From JBGANR01 sp044222225 (GTDB taxonomy: Bacteria > Actinomycetota > Actinomycetes > Mycobacteriales > Mycobacteriaceae): a DNA stretch of 64,000 bases. Positions 52,662 through 64,000 of this stretch are shown piece by piece (positions within the stretch are counted from its first letter, which is position 1; every line of letters starts with the position of its first letter). The stretch spans positions 192,908-256,907 of the forward strand of contig JBGANR010000002.1 in the NCBI GenBank assembly GCA_044222225.1. Reading direction: 5' to 3'. The position numbers were made by a program, and so were the translations under genes. A model generated the notes under the pieces. The model did not search any database. It was not told the DNA's origin and was given only the letters and a program-made list of their open reading frames with translations.

Positions 52662-53501
52662 GTGACCGACATGAGCTGGCCGCAGGCCGTCGTCCTCGGA
52701 GTGGTGCAGGGCCTGACAGAGTTCCTTCCCGTGTCGTCGTCGGGGCACCTGCGGATCGTCTCGGAGGTGTTCTTCGGTGACGACGCGGGCGCGTCGTTCA
52801 CGGCCGTCACCCAGCTGGGCACGGAGACCGCGGTCCTCATCTACTTCGCGCGCGACATCGTCCGCATCATCCGGGCGTGGTTCGTCGGTCTCGTGCGTCC
52901 GGCCGCGCGCGATCTGGACTACCGCATCGGTTGGTATGTGATCTTCGCGACGATCCCCATCGGCCTCATCGGGTTCCTCGCCAAGGACCAGATCCGCACG
53001 GCGGCCCGCAATCTGTGGCTCGTCTCGGCGATGCTCGTCCTGTTCTCGGTGGTGATCTGGCTCGCCGAACGCTACGGCCGGCAGGAGCGCGACATGTCGC
53101 AGCTCACGCTGCGCGACGGCCTGGTCATGGGATCGGCGCAGTGTCTGGCCCTCGTCCCCGGTGTCTCCCGCAGCGGCGCGACGTCCAGCGCCGGCCTCTT
53201 CCTCGGCCTCGAGCGCGCCGCAGCCGTCCGTTTCTCCTTCCTGCTCGCGATCCCCGCGGTGACGGCGTCCGGTTTGTTCAGCCTTCCCGACGCGTTCGCC
53301 CCGGCCGGTGCGGGACTGCACGCGTCGGGCGCCCAGATCGCCGTCGCGACGGTCATCGCCTTCGTCCTGGGCTACGCCTCGATCGCCTGGCTGCTGTCGT
53401 TCGTCGCGAAGCACTCGCTCAACTGGTTCGTCGGCTACCGCGTGCTGCTCGGGTTGGGCGTCATGGCGCTGCTGGCCACCGGCACGATCAGCGCGACGTA
53501 G
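52662..53501 (+). CDS. uppP: Undecaprenyl-diphosphatase UppP (BacA)
   Basis: A 279-residue membrane enzyme recycling undecaprenyl (decaprenyl) diphosphate carrier lipid. Both family motifs are present: '[24 protein letters not shown]' (Glu-rich helix, Ser/His) and '[24 protein letters not shown]' (P-G-x-S-R-S). About eight membrane helices. The start is a GTG 8 nt after TAGCAT (52648-52653), with an in-frame ATG three codons later. The next gene starts 10 bp after its stop. Confidence 0.95.
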   Translation: MTDMSWPQAVVLGVVQGLTEFLPVSSSGHLRIVSEVFFGDDAGASFTAVTQLGTETAVLIYFARDIVRIIRAWFVGLVRPAARDLDYRIGWYVIFATIPIGLIGFLAKDQIRTAARNLWLVSAMLVLFSVVIWLAERYGRQERDMSQLTLRDGLVMGSAQCLALVPGVSRSGATSSAGLFLGLERAAAVRFSFLLAIPAVTASGLFSLPDAFAPAGAGLHASGAQIAVATVIAFVLGYASIAWLLSFVAKHSLNWFVGYRVLLGLGVMALLATGTISAT

Positions 53502-53511
53502 GCTCAGGCGA

Positions 53512-54189
53512 GTGACCGTCCTCCTCGTCCGGCACGGCCGTTCGACGGCCAACATCGCGGGTGTTCTCGCCGGCCGCGCGCCCGGTGTCGGTCTCGACGA
53601 CGTCGGCGCGGGTCAGGCCGACGCGCTCGTCGACAGATTGGCGTCGGCCCCCGTGGTGGCTATCGTCCGTTCCCCGCTGCTGCGCTGCGAGCAGACCGTG
53701 GCGCCGCTGGCCGCAGCCACGGGACTGACGCCGCGTGTCGAGGACGGCCTGATCGAGGTCGGCTACGGCGAGTGGACCGGACGCCGGCTCGCCGAACTGG
53801 CGCACGAGCCGCTGTGGTCGGTCGTGCAGCGGCAGCCCAGTGCCGCACGCTTCCCCGGCGGTGAATCGCTCGCCGAGATGGCGACGCGGGCCGTCGCGAC
53901 GGTGCGCCGGATCGACGCCGAGCTCGACGGCCGGCTGTGGGTCGCGTGCAGCCACGGCGACGTCATCAAGGCGATCATCGCGGACGCCGCCGGCTCTCAT
54001 CTCGACGCGTTCCAGCGGATCGTCGTCGCACCGGCGTCGATCAGCGTCGTCGAATACGGCTCGGACCGGCCGTATCTGCACGCCGCCAACGTCACGGGAG
54101 TGCCGCCGGTACCGGCGCCGCGCCGTCCGCCGCGGGAGACGGCCGAGGCCGTGCCGGCGGGTGACGCCGTCGTCGGCGGCGGGGTGTGA
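53512..54189 (+). CDS. Histidine phosphatase family protein (Rv2135c-like)
   Basis: A 225-residue phosphatase of the phosphoglycerate-mutase-like superfamily. The catalytic motif is at the extreme N-terminus, 'TVLLVRHGRSTANIAGVLAGR' (R-H-G). 'IVRSPLLRCEQTV' and 'LIEVGYGEWTGRRLAEL' follow, and the second His lies in 'LWVACSHGDVIKAI'. The Pro/Arg-rich tail is probably disordered. Probable small-molecule phosphatase; substrate unknown. TAGGCT (53499-53504), 7 nt before the GTG, suggests its own leaderless promoter with the -10 overlapping the uppP stop codon. Confidence 0.9.
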   Translation: MTVLLVRHGRSTANIAGVLAGRAPGVGLDDVGAGQADALVDRLASAPVVAIVRSPLLRCEQTVAPLAAATGLTPRVEDGLIEVGYGEWTGRRLAELAHEPLWSVVQRQPSAARFPGGESLAEMATRAVATVRRIDAELDGRLWVACSHGDVIKAIIADAAGSHLDAFQRIVVAPASISVVEYGSDRPYLHAANVTGVPPVPAPRRPPRETAEAVPAGDAVVGGGV

Positions 54190-54242
54190 CGACGTGGACG
54201 CGATAATGAATCTGATGAACAGCGGAAAGTGGGAGGTGCGGG

Positions 54243-54845
54243 GTGGCTAGGGCGATCCATGTGTTCCGGCGACCGGATCGCTTCATCGTCGGCACCGTCG
54301 GCGAGCCGGGCGACCGCACCTTCTTCCTCCAGGCCGTGCACGAGCAGCGGATCGTCAGCGTCGTGCTGGAGAAGCAGCAGGTCCAGGTGCTGGCCGATCG
54401 CATCGGCGCGTTGCTGGAGGAGGTGGCGCGCCGTTTCGGGACGCCCGTGCCGCCGCAGGCCGACCAGGTGAGCGATCTCGGCCCGCTGACGACGCCGCTG
54501 GACGCCGAGTTCCGCGTCGGCACGATGGGTCTGGGCTGGGACGCCGAGTCGAAGGCCGTCGTCGTCGAGCTGCTGGCCGTCACCGAGGGAGAGGTCGACG
54601 AGAGCATCGTCCTCGACGACGGCGACGAGGGCCCCGACGCATTGCGGGTGTTCCTGACGGCCGCGGCGGCCCGGCAGTTCGCCGCCCGGTCGGTGCTCGT
54701 CGTCGCGGCGGGGCGCGAGCCGTGCCCGCTGTGCGCGTTCCCGCTCGATCCGTCCGGGCACGTCTGCGCCCGGCTCAACGGCTTCCATCGGGGCGCGGAG
54801 TACAGCGGGCCGGCGGTCTTCCTGCGTCCCGACGACGATGACTAG
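54243..54845 (+). CDS. DUF3090 family protein (Rv2134c-like)
   Basis: A 200-residue protein of the actinobacterial DUF3090 family. It starts 'ARAIHVFRRPDRFIVGTVGEPGDRTFFLQA' and ends with 'GREPCPLCAFPLDPSGHVCARLNGFHR', where Cys and His residues could bind zinc. The middle part contains 'FRVGTMGLGWDAESKAVVVELLAV'. Function unknown; it is always next to the SCO1664-type gene, with which it overlaps here by 8 bp. Ribosome site GGAGG is 6 nt before the GTG start. Confidence 0.85.
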   Translation: MARAIHVFRRPDRFIVGTVGEPGDRTFFLQAVHEQRIVSVVLEKQQVQVLADRIGALLEEVARRFGTPVPPQADQVSDLGPLTTPLDAEFRVGTMGLGWDAESKAVVVELLAVTEGEVDESIVLDDGDEGPDALRVFLTAAAARQFAARSVLVVAAGREPCPLCAFPLDPSGHVCARLNGFHRGAEYSGPAVFLRPDDDD

Positions 54846-55692
54846 CCGCCCCGAGGCGGAACGAGAGCAGACGAGCGCCGGGCCGCCGTCGGGCCCGGCG
54901 TCCGACGGGTCTGCGCAGCTCACGGGCGAGATGACGCTCGTCGGCCGGATCCCCGACGCCAGCAACGCCACGTTCGTCTGCGAGGTGGGTCGGGACGCCG
55001 TCCGCTGCGTCTACAAGCCCGTGCGCGGGGAGGCCCCGCTCTGGGACTTCCCGGACGGCACGCTCGCCGGCCGGGAGGTGGCGGCGTATCTGCTCTCGCG
55101 CCGGCTCGGCTGGGACGTCGTGCCGACGACCGTGCTGGGCGAGGGCCCCTACGGGCCGGGGATGGTGCAGCGCTACGTCGACACGGTCGATCCCGCGGCA
55201 GACCCCGAGCGGCTCGGTCTCGTCGATCTGTGCCCGTCCGACGCCGTCCCCGAGGGCTGGTTGCCGATCCTCGAGGCGACCACCCCGGACGGCGAGTCGA
55301 TCACGCTCGTCCATGCCGACGATCCGCGGTTGCAGCGGATGAGCGTCTTCGATCTGCTCATCAACAACGCCGACCGCAAGGGCGGGCACGTCCTCGAGGC
55401 CGTCGACGGCTCGGTCCACGGCGTCGACCACGGCATCAGCCTGCACGCCGAGGCGAAGCTGCGGACGGTCCTGTGGGGTTGGGCGGGGCAGCCGATCCCC
55501 GGGGCGCTGGTGGTCGACCTCGACGAGCTGGCCGACGAGCTCGCCGGGCGCGGCCCCCTGGTCGTGGAGCTGCGCAGACTGCTCACCGCGGCCGAGGTCG
55601 CCGCGCTGACGGCCCGGGCCCGGGCGCTCGTCGCGCGTCCGGTGATGCCGATGCCGACGACGGCGCGTCCGCTGCCCTGGCCGCCGCTCTAG
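54838..55692 (+). CDS. SCO1664-family kinase-like protein (Rv2133c-like)
   Basis: A 284-residue protein with a PI3/4-kinase or HipA-like core. It has '[32 protein letters not shown]' (nucleotide-binding Lys), '[21 protein letters not shown]' and a catalytic-loop-like '[20 protein letters not shown]' followed by '[17 protein letters not shown]' (D-x-N-x-D-R and D-H-G in place of D-F-G). The substrate is unknown; such proteins may phosphorylate a lipid, inositol or protein. The conserved position before mshC invites a link to inositol or mycothiol metabolism, which is only inference. Overlaps DUF3090 by 8 bp. Confidence 0.8.
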   Translation: MTSRPEAEREQTSAGPPSGPASDGSAQLTGEMTLVGRIPDASNATFVCEVGRDAVRCVYKPVRGEAPLWDFPDGTLAGREVAAYLLSRRLGWDVVPTTVLGEGPYGPGMVQRYVDTVDPAADPERLGLVDLCPSDAVPEGWLPILEATTPDGESITLVHADDPRLQRMSVFDLLINNADRKGGHVLEAVDGSVHGVDHGISLHAEAKLRTVLWGWAGQPIPGALVVDLDELADELAGRGPLVVELRRLLTAAEVAALTARARALVARPVMPMPTTARPLPWPPL

Positions 55693-55759
55693 ACTCCGGG
55701 ACGCTCCCGGTGCGGGCGTCGCGTGTGGCCGGTGCGCACGGCTGGCTACAGTTGTCATC

Positions 55760-56992
55760 ATGCGTTCCTGGCCCGAACCCGATGTCGCGCAGGTGCCCGG
55801 ATCGGGCCCTGCGCTGCGCCTCTACGACACCGCCGATCGCGCCGTCCGTCCCGTCACCCCGGGTCCGACGGCCACCATGTACGTCTGTGGGATCACGCCG
55901 TACGACGCGACCCACCTCGGACACGCGGCGACCTATCTGACCTTCGATCTCGTGAACCGGCTGTGGCGAGACGCCGGGCACGACGTCCACTACGTGCAGA
56001 ACGTCACCGACGTCGACGACCCGCTCTTCGAGCGCGCCGCCCGCGACGGCATCGACTGGCGCGATCTGGGCGACCGTGAGACCCGGCTGTTCCGGGAGGA
56101 CATGACGGCGCTGCGCGTGCTGCCGCCGCGGGACTACCTCGGTGCCGTCGAGACCGTCGAGTGGGTGGTCGAGGCCGTCGGCCGGCTCCTCGAATCCGGT
56201 GCGGCGTACGTCGTCGACGACCCGGTGAACCCGGACGTCTACTTCCGGCGGGACGCGACGCCGCAGTTCGGCTACGAATCCGGCTTCGACGACGAGACGA
56301 TGGCCGCGCTGTTCGCCGAGCGCGGCGGCGACCCGGACCGTCCGGGCAAGCGTGATCCGCTCGACGCGCTCGTCTGGCGCGCCGCCCGCGACGGCGAGCC
56401 GAGTTGGGACGCCCCCTTCGGCCCGGGCCGTCCGGGCTGGCACATCGAGTGCACCGTGATCGCGCTCCGTCGCATCGGCAGCGGGTTCGACGTCCAGGGC
56501 GGCGGCAGCGACCTCGTCTTCCCGCACCACGAGTACTCCGCGGCGCACGGCGAATCCCTCACCGGCGACCGGCGGTTCGCGCGGCACTACGTGCACGCGG
56601 GGATGATCGCGCTCGACGGCGAGAAGATGAGCAAGAGCCGCGGCAACCTCGTCTTCGTCTCGGCGCTGCGGCGTGAGGGCGTCGATCCGGGCGCCATCCG
56701 GCTCGGGCTGTACGCACAGCACTACCGCAGCGACCGGGAATGGAGCGGCGACGCCCTGGCGGCCGCCGAGAAGCGGCTCGCCGCGTGGCGGGAGGCCGTC
56801 GCCCGCTCGTCCGGGCCCGACGCGGCGCCGGTCATCGAGCGGTTGCGCACCCATCTCGCCGACGACCTGGACACGCCGTCCGCCCTCGCCGCCGTCGACG
56901 CCTGGGCTCAGGATCCGTACGGCTCCGACGCGAACGCCGGTCCGGCGATCGCTGACGCCGTCGACGCGCTGTTGGGAGTGAGCCTGCGATGA
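55760..56992 (+). CDS. mshC: L-cysteine:1D-myo-inositol 2-amino-2-deoxy-alpha-D-glucopyranoside ligase MshC
   Basis: A 410-residue class I aminoacyl-tRNA-synthetase-like ligase making the cysteine amide of mycothiol. The HIGH-like motif is '[18 protein letters not shown]', the signature '[16 protein letters not shown]' carries zinc-binding Cys, '[17 protein letters not shown]' follows, and the KMSKS loop is '[16 protein letters not shown]'. It differs from CysS by its shorter C-terminus and the T-P-Y-D-A-T sequence. The C-terminal part lacks a tRNA-binding domain. TACAGT (55747-55752), 7 nt before the ATG, suggests leaderless expression. The stop overlaps the next gene by 4 nt. Confidence 0.97.
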   Translation: MRSWPEPDVAQVPGSGPALRLYDTADRAVRPVTPGPTATMYVCGITPYDATHLGHAATYLTFDLVNRLWRDAGHDVHYVQNVTDVDDPLFERAARDGIDWRDLGDRETRLFREDMTALRVLPPRDYLGAVETVEWVVEAVGRLLESGAAYVVDDPVNPDVYFRRDATPQFGYESGFDDETMAALFAERGGDPDRPGKRDPLDALVWRAARDGEPSWDAPFGPGRPGWHIECTVIALRRIGSGFDVQGGGSDLVFPHHEYSAAHGESLTGDRRFARHYVHAGMIALDGEKMSKSRGNLVFVSALRREGVDPGAIRLGLYAQHYRSDREWSGDALAAAEKRLAAWREAVARSSGPDAAPVIERLRTHLADDLDTPSALAAVDAWAQDPYGSDANAGPAIADAVDALLGVSLR

Positions 56993-57348
56993 GCGAACCG
57001 ATCGATCCCGGAGCGTTCGACCCCGCCGGTCTCGGACTCTCGGAGTCCGTCACCCGCATCGGACCGGGCGACAGCGGCGTCTTCACCGTCATCACCCGCA
57101 CGTCGACCTATCTCATCGATCTCGACGCCATGACGCTGCTGCGGGCGCCGGGCGTCGGCAGCTCGGAGGAGGCCGACGGCTGGCTCATCAGCACCCTGCG
57201 GCGCGACTCCGAGGAGATCCCGCTGCTGGAGGTCGCGATCTGCGAGACCGGGGAGTCGGCGCAGTTCTGGGTGCAGGCATCGGACGGCCCGAACGTGCGC
57301 ACGCTCCGGGTGACGACGCCGGTCGTCGAGATCAGCAAGATCGGCTGA
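56989..57348 (+). CDS. Small hypothetical protein coupled to mshC
   Basis: A 119-residue soluble protein I do not recognise. It is acidic and rich in beta-strand-forming residues ('[26 protein letters not shown]', '[32 protein letters not shown]', '[17 protein letters not shown]'). It has no signal peptide or membrane helix. The ATG overlaps the mshC stop (ATGA), so it is translated from the mshC mRNA. A role as an MshC accessory is possible but unsupported. Converges on the PAC2 gene with an 8-bp gap. Confidence 0.7.
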   Translation: MSEPIDPGAFDPAGLGLSESVTRIGPGDSGVFTVITRTSTYLIDLDAMTLLRAPGVGSSEEADGWLISTLRRDSEEIPLLEVAICETGESAQFWVQASDGPNVRTLRVTTPVVEISKIG

Positions 57349-57356
57349 GGCGCGGC

Positions 57357-58226
57357 TCAGCGTCCGAAGCCGCCCGGCCCACGTCGGCGCAGGTAGCGCT
57401 CGAACTCGGCGGCCAGCATGTCGCCGTCGATCTTGGTGGCCGCGTCGCTGCGCAACGCCTCGTCGCCGCGTTCTTCGAGGCTGCGCACGTATTCGGCGAT
57501 CTCGTCGTCGTCGGCGGTCATGGCGCTGACCTCGCGCTCCCAGTCCTCGGCCTGCGCCGGCAGCTCGGCCAGCGGCACCTCGATGTCGATGACGTCCTCG
57601 AGCTTGGCCAGCAGTGCGGCGGTGGCCTTCGGGTTCGGCGGCTGGGCGACGTAGTGCGGCACCGCGGCCCACAGCGAGACGGCTGGCACCCCGGCACGGA
57701 CGCACGCGTCGTGCAGCACGCCGGCGATGCCCGTCGGGCCCTCGTAGGTGCTCCGCGCAAGCCCGAGACGCGCCGCCGACTCCTCGCTGAACGCGGCGCC
57801 CGTCACGGGGACGGGCCGGGTGTGCGGCGTGTCGGCGAGCAGCGCGCCGAGGATGACGACCGTGTCGACGTCGAGATCGTGGACGAGGTCGACGATCTCG
57901 TCACAGAAGGAGCGCCACCGCATGTTCGGTTCGATGCCGCGCAACAGGATGATCTGGCGGCCGGCCACCTCGCAGCGGGCCAGGGACGTCGTCGGCCATG
58001 TGATGCCGCGGGGAATGCCGTCGATCTGCGAGATCGTGGGGCGATTGACCTGGAAGTCGTAGTAGTCGTCGGAGGAGATCTCGGCGATCTCCGTGGCGTC
58101 CCATGCGAGCGACAGGTGCTCGACGGCACCGCTGGCGGCGTCGCCGGCATCGTTCCAGCCCTCGAATGCGGCGATGAGCACCGACCCTGCGGAGGCGAGG
58201 TCGGCGGCGGGATCGGGTCCGGTCAC
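57357..58226 (-). CDS. PAC2 family protein (Rv2125-like)
   Basis: A 289-residue protein of the proteasome-assembly-chaperone-2-like family. Signatures are 'VLIAAFEGWNDAGDAASGAVEHLS', 'DYYDFQVNRPTISQIDG', 'QIILLRGIEPNMRWRSFCDEIVDLV' and 'SLWAAVPHYVAQPPNPKATAALLAKLE'. The C-terminal about 70 residues are helical and acidic. The ATP-grasp/PAC2 fold is shared with the archaeal and eukaryotic 20S assembly factors, but the actinobacterial role is not established. The start is a GTG 6 nt after TAGGCT (58233-58238), so leaderless. Divergent from metH with 102 bp between. Confidence 0.9.
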   Translation of the reverse strand: MTGPDPAADLASAGSVLIAAFEGWNDAGDAASGAVEHLSLAWDATEIAEISSDDYYDFQVNRPTISQIDGIPRGITWPTTSLARCEVAGRQIILLRGIEPNMRWRSFCDEIVDLVHDLDVDTVVILGALLADTPHTRPVPVTGAAFSEESAARLGLARSTYEGPTGIAGVLHDACVRAGVPAVSLWAAVPHYVAQPPNPKATAALLAKLEDVIDIEVPLAELPAQAEDWEREVSAMTADDDEIAEYVRSLEERGDEALRSDAATKIDGDMLAAEFERYLRRRGPGGFGR

Positions 58227-58328
58227 CGAACCAGCCTACGACGCGGGCCGGCGCCGTCAGAGACGAAGCCTGCGGAATCGACCGATCGCGATTCGAGGCC
58301 GAGGATCGGGCGACGTACCCTGTAACGC

Positions 58329-61916
<3,588 letters not shown>

Positions 61917-61960
61917 CGGCGGAATCGAACGGGCCGTCGAGGCAGTGGCAGGAGTGGCGA

Positions 61961-63295
61961 ATGAATGACTCACCGAGGCTCGTCGGGATCCGGTTGACGG
62001 CCTTCAAGTCGTTCGTCGGTGAGACTCTTCCGCTTGGTGCGATCACGTTGCTGACGGGGCGGAACAGTGCGGGAAAATCGAATGCGCTGGATGCGATCGC
62101 GGTCCTGTCCCGATTGGCCGGCGGAGAGAATCTGGCGAATGCGCTCGATGCGCCGGGGGCGGCTGAGCCACCGGTGCGGGGCGGTTCCGCCGGTTGCCCA
62201 CCGCATGGTTCCACCGACTTCGCCCTCGGATGTTCGGTGCGCCTCGGTTCGATCGACTACCACTGGGATATCGATATCGCTGTCGACGACCATCTCCGAG
62301 TTCGGCGGGAGTCGTTGACCTCGACCGGTCGCCAGCGGTCCGTGACCCTGTTCGAGACGGATCCCGACGACCGCGGACCGAGTATTCAGGTGAAGGTCCA
62401 TAACGGCAGCCGCGGCAGGAATCCGATGAGTTCCCTGTGGCGCGATCGATCCGTTCTCACTCAGGTCACATCGGTGCTCAAAGGCCTGAAGTCGCACGGC
62501 GAGGTGCGACACGGAGTGGACGCCGTCCGCGCCGCCCTGGCGGGTGCTTATCATCTTGATCCGGTGCCGTCTGCGATGAGAGGGTTCGTTCCGCGTCGGG
62601 ATTTCCTGCTCCGTCGGCGCGCCGACAATCTGTCGGCCAGCCTGGTCGATCTGGCGTCGTCACAGCCGCGGGATTTCGAGACGCTCGTCGAACTGGCGCG
62701 CAGGCTCGTCGACGACCGTGTCCTCGGCATCACCTCGGCGTCGACGCAACTCGATGACGTGATGATCGAGCTCGTCGAACGGCAGGGGCCGTCGGACAGG
62801 TCGATCGAGCACCGCACGCCTGCCCGAGAGATGAGCGACGGTCTGCTGCGTGTTCTGGCGATCGGCGCTGCGCTGTTGTCGGACCGCGGGCGTCTTGATC
62901 TCGCCGGGGCACCCTCTCCCGATGAGGCGCCGGGCGCGCCGTTGCTGATCGTCGAAGAGATCGAGAACGGGTTGCACCCGTCTCAGGCCGGTCGTGTGCT
63001 GGATCTTCTTCGCGAGGCCGGACGAGAGCGGGGGAAGTCCGTGCTGGTGACGACGCACAGTCCGGCGCTGCTCGACGCCGCTGAAGGTGACCTGAACGAC
63101 GACATCTTCGTTTGCTATCGCGACGATGCGTCAGGGCTCAGCCGTCTGACGGCTCTGCCCGAGTTGGAAGGCTATCCACGCGCGATGGCCACCGGCACGA
63201 TCGGTGACAACGTGACCCGCGGCCGGTTGACGGCACCGGAGCGGCGAACGATAGGCCCCGTCGACGTCGACGACTTCTTCGGCGTCGCGAGATGA
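61961..63295 (+). CDS. AAA-family ATPase (AAA_21 / OLD-like), part of a two-gene module
   Basis: A 444-residue ABC/SMC-type ATPase. The N-terminal strand pair 'LVGIRLTAFKSFVGETLPLGAITLLTGRNSAGKSNALDAI' contains Walker A (Gly33-Ser40). A signature-like 'REMSDGLLRVLAIGAALL' comes late. Walker B is 'PLLIVEEIENGLHPSQAGRVLDLL' and the H-loop is 'VLVTTHSPALLDAAEG'. The middle part is unlike known families. The ATG has GGAG 6 nt upstream; a GTG overlapping the metH stop (61913) is possible. The stop overlaps the PIN gene (ATGA), so both are coupled. The sequence looks less GC-rich than metH, hinting at transfer. Confidence 0.85.
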   Translation: MNDSPRLVGIRLTAFKSFVGETLPLGAITLLTGRNSAGKSNALDAIAVLSRLAGGENLANALDAPGAAEPPVRGGSAGCPPHGSTDFALGCSVRLGSIDYHWDIDIAVDDHLRVRRESLTSTGRQRSVTLFETDPDDRGPSIQVKVHNGSRGRNPMSSLWRDRSVLTQVTSVLKGLKSHGEVRHGVDAVRAALAGAYHLDPVPSAMRGFVPRRDFLLRRRADNLSASLVDLASSQPRDFETLVELARRLVDDRVLGITSASTQLDDVMIELVERQGPSDRSIEHRTPAREMSDGLLRVLAIGAALLSDRGRLDLAGAPSPDEAPGAPLLIVEEIENGLHPSQAGRVLDLLREAGRERGKSVLVTTHSPALLDAAEGDLNDDIFVCYRDDASGLSRLTALPELEGYPRAMATGTIGDNVTRGRLTAPERRTIGPVDVDDFFGVAR

Positions 63296-63771
63296 CGACG
63301 CATCCGCGCGCCGTCTTCATCGACACCTCGGTCGTGCTGAATGTCGTCGACGTTCCGGGATTCAATCAGAATCGTGCCGCCGTCGCTGATCAACATCGCG
63401 AGTTCGTGGCGGCAGGCGTCCCGATGCTGCTTCCGCTGGTCGCCGTCGTCGAAACGGGAAATCACATCGCCCAGAGCAAAGGCGATCGCCATCGGTCAGC
63501 ATCGACATTCGCCGAATTGTTGCGCAAGGTGGCCGCTGGAATCGCGCCCTGGACGCCGAACGAGTTGACGTGGAACGCAAGGCTGGTCGAATCGTTGGTG
63601 GCCGGAGACGGTGACGGACTGGTCTCAAAGCTCGTTCGCGGTGTCGGCGCCGGTGACGCGCTTATCCTGGTGGAGCGTGCCGACTATTGCCGGCGTCTCA
63701 GATGGCCCGTGGATTCGGTCGCCATATGGACGCTGGACGGTGGCCTGAAGTCCTATTCCCGTCCGATCTGA
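63292..63771 (+). CDS. PIN-like nuclease, partner of the AAA ATPase
   Basis: A 159-residue protein with the PIN-domain acidic pattern: Asp11 in 'AVFIDTSVVLNVVD', Glu54 in 'LVAVVETGNHIAQ', Asp122 in 'GVGAGDALILVERAD' and Asp149 in 'IWTLDGGLKSY'. PIN domains are Mg-dependent RNases, as in VapC toxins, though this one has no small antitoxin gene upstream. Its start lies on the stop of the ATPase (ATGA), so it is translated from the same mRNA. An effector controlled by the ATPase is the simplest reading; both counter-defence and housekeeping roles remain open. Confidence 0.8.
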   Translation: MTTHPRAVFIDTSVVLNVVDVPGFNQNRAAVADQHREFVAAGVPMLLPLVAVVETGNHIAQSKGDRHRSASTFAELLRKVAAGIAPWTPNELTWNARLVESLVAGDGDGLVSKLVRGVGAGDALILVERADYCRRLRWPVDSVAIWTLDGGLKSYSRPI

Positions 63772-63806
63772 CGACACCGGCGATCCGACGCCGCTACGGT
63801 GAGCCG

Positions 63807-64000
63807 ATGGAGTCCGTCGAGCTCAGGCCGGGCGCAGGGGTCCGCGTCGCGCTGTTCGCGACCTGTTTCAACGACGCCATGTTCCCCGAGACACCGAAGG
63901 CCGTCGTGCGACTGCTGGAACGGCTCGGCTGCACTGTCGAGTTCCCGATGGCGCAGACCTGCTGCGGGCAGATGTTCACCAACACGGGCTACCTGCGGGA
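63807..64000 (+). CDS. lutA: LutA/YkgE-like Fe-S protein, N-terminal part (cut by window edge)
   Basis: The first about 64 residues of a protein with 'VRVALFATCFNDAMFPETPKAVVRLLERLGCTVEFPMAQTCCGQMFTNTGYL'. This is the N-terminal CCG (cysteine-rich) domain of LutA/YkgE, a subunit of the lactate-utilisation oxidase LutABC. lutB and lutC would be expected outside the window. TACGGT (63795-63800), 6 nt before the ATG, suggests leaderless transcription. The gap to the PIN gene is 35 bp. Confidence 0.85.
   Translation, partial: MESVELRPGAGVRVALFATCFNDAMFPETPKAVVRLLERLGCTVEFPMAQTCCGQMFTNTGYLR

Noticed and set aside
58227..58328. Possible cobalamin riboswitch before metH.
   Set aside because: The gap to the divergent PAC2 start is only 102 bp and TACCCT lies 7 nt before the ATG, so there is no leader to hold one. 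The gap before mutA is likewise too short.

Overview
The window is a contiguous piece of a high-GC (about 70 % by eye) actinobacterial chromosome. Gene content and order point to the Mycobacteriales, in the neighbourhood of Gordonia, Williamsia, Tsukamurella or Mycobacterium. It has fabG1-inhA (mycolic acid FAS-II), mshC (mycothiol) and DUF222/13E12-type HNH genes. Two long blocks match the gene order I recall from Mycobacterium tuberculosis: acn-Rv1476-ripA-moxR1-Rv1480-Rv1481-fabG1-inhA-hemH-Rv1486c with Rv1491c-mutA-mutB, and Rv2141c-Rv2140c-pyrD-Rv2137c-lppL-uppP-Rv2135c-Rv2134c-Rv2133c-mshC-PAC2-metH. I cannot fix the genus from sequence alone.

Layout. 1-5265 holds a DUF222 gene cut by the left edge with an SOS-like promoter, a 22-bp tandem repeat, a lipoprotein sortase, a GntR regulator divergent from an AbrB-type permease, and recQ. 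5349-17252 is the aconitase block (acnR, acn and a perfect AcnR-type operator), the cell-wall hydrolase ripA, the MoxR/DUF58/VWA chaperone set, and fabG1-inhA-hemH. 17258-24000 is mixed: an MFS transporter, DUF3097, a decayed DUF222/HNH pseudogene, an aldo/keto reductase and a TVP38 protein. 24115-29194 is the methylmalonyl-CoA mutase operon mutA-mutB-meaB.

29321-38575 is the most unusual part. On the minus strand it has a nucleoside hydrolase, two exported or anchored class-I amidotransferase-like (BPL_N) proteins, an NRPS-like synthetase of the poly-amino-acid (Pls-like) architecture, a third cytosolic BPL_N protein and a DUF418 membrane acyltransferase-like protein. Several of these are translationally coupled. 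I read it as an undescribed amino-acid-activating, envelope-directed system. A structured leader with three hairpins, two of them showing the identical 7-nt loop, precedes one BPL_N gene.

38683-47812 is accessory metabolism: an MFS/XRE pair, a zinc-finger-fused SDR lacking the catalytic Tyr, Gfo/Idh/MocA, YceI, an AGPS-like flavoprotein, CobW and a class II aldolase. tRNA-Leu(GAG) with its terminator lies at 47930-48015. 48156-61916 is the conserved second block ending in metH. It is followed by a coupled AAA ATPase plus PIN-like nuclease pair, which is a possible defence module, and by the start of a lutA-like gene.

A recurring signal is a TANNNT hexamer 6-8 nt before the start codon, as expected for leaderless mRNAs. 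Two such sites drive 16-17-codon upstream ORFs whose stop codons overlap the start codons of the next gene.
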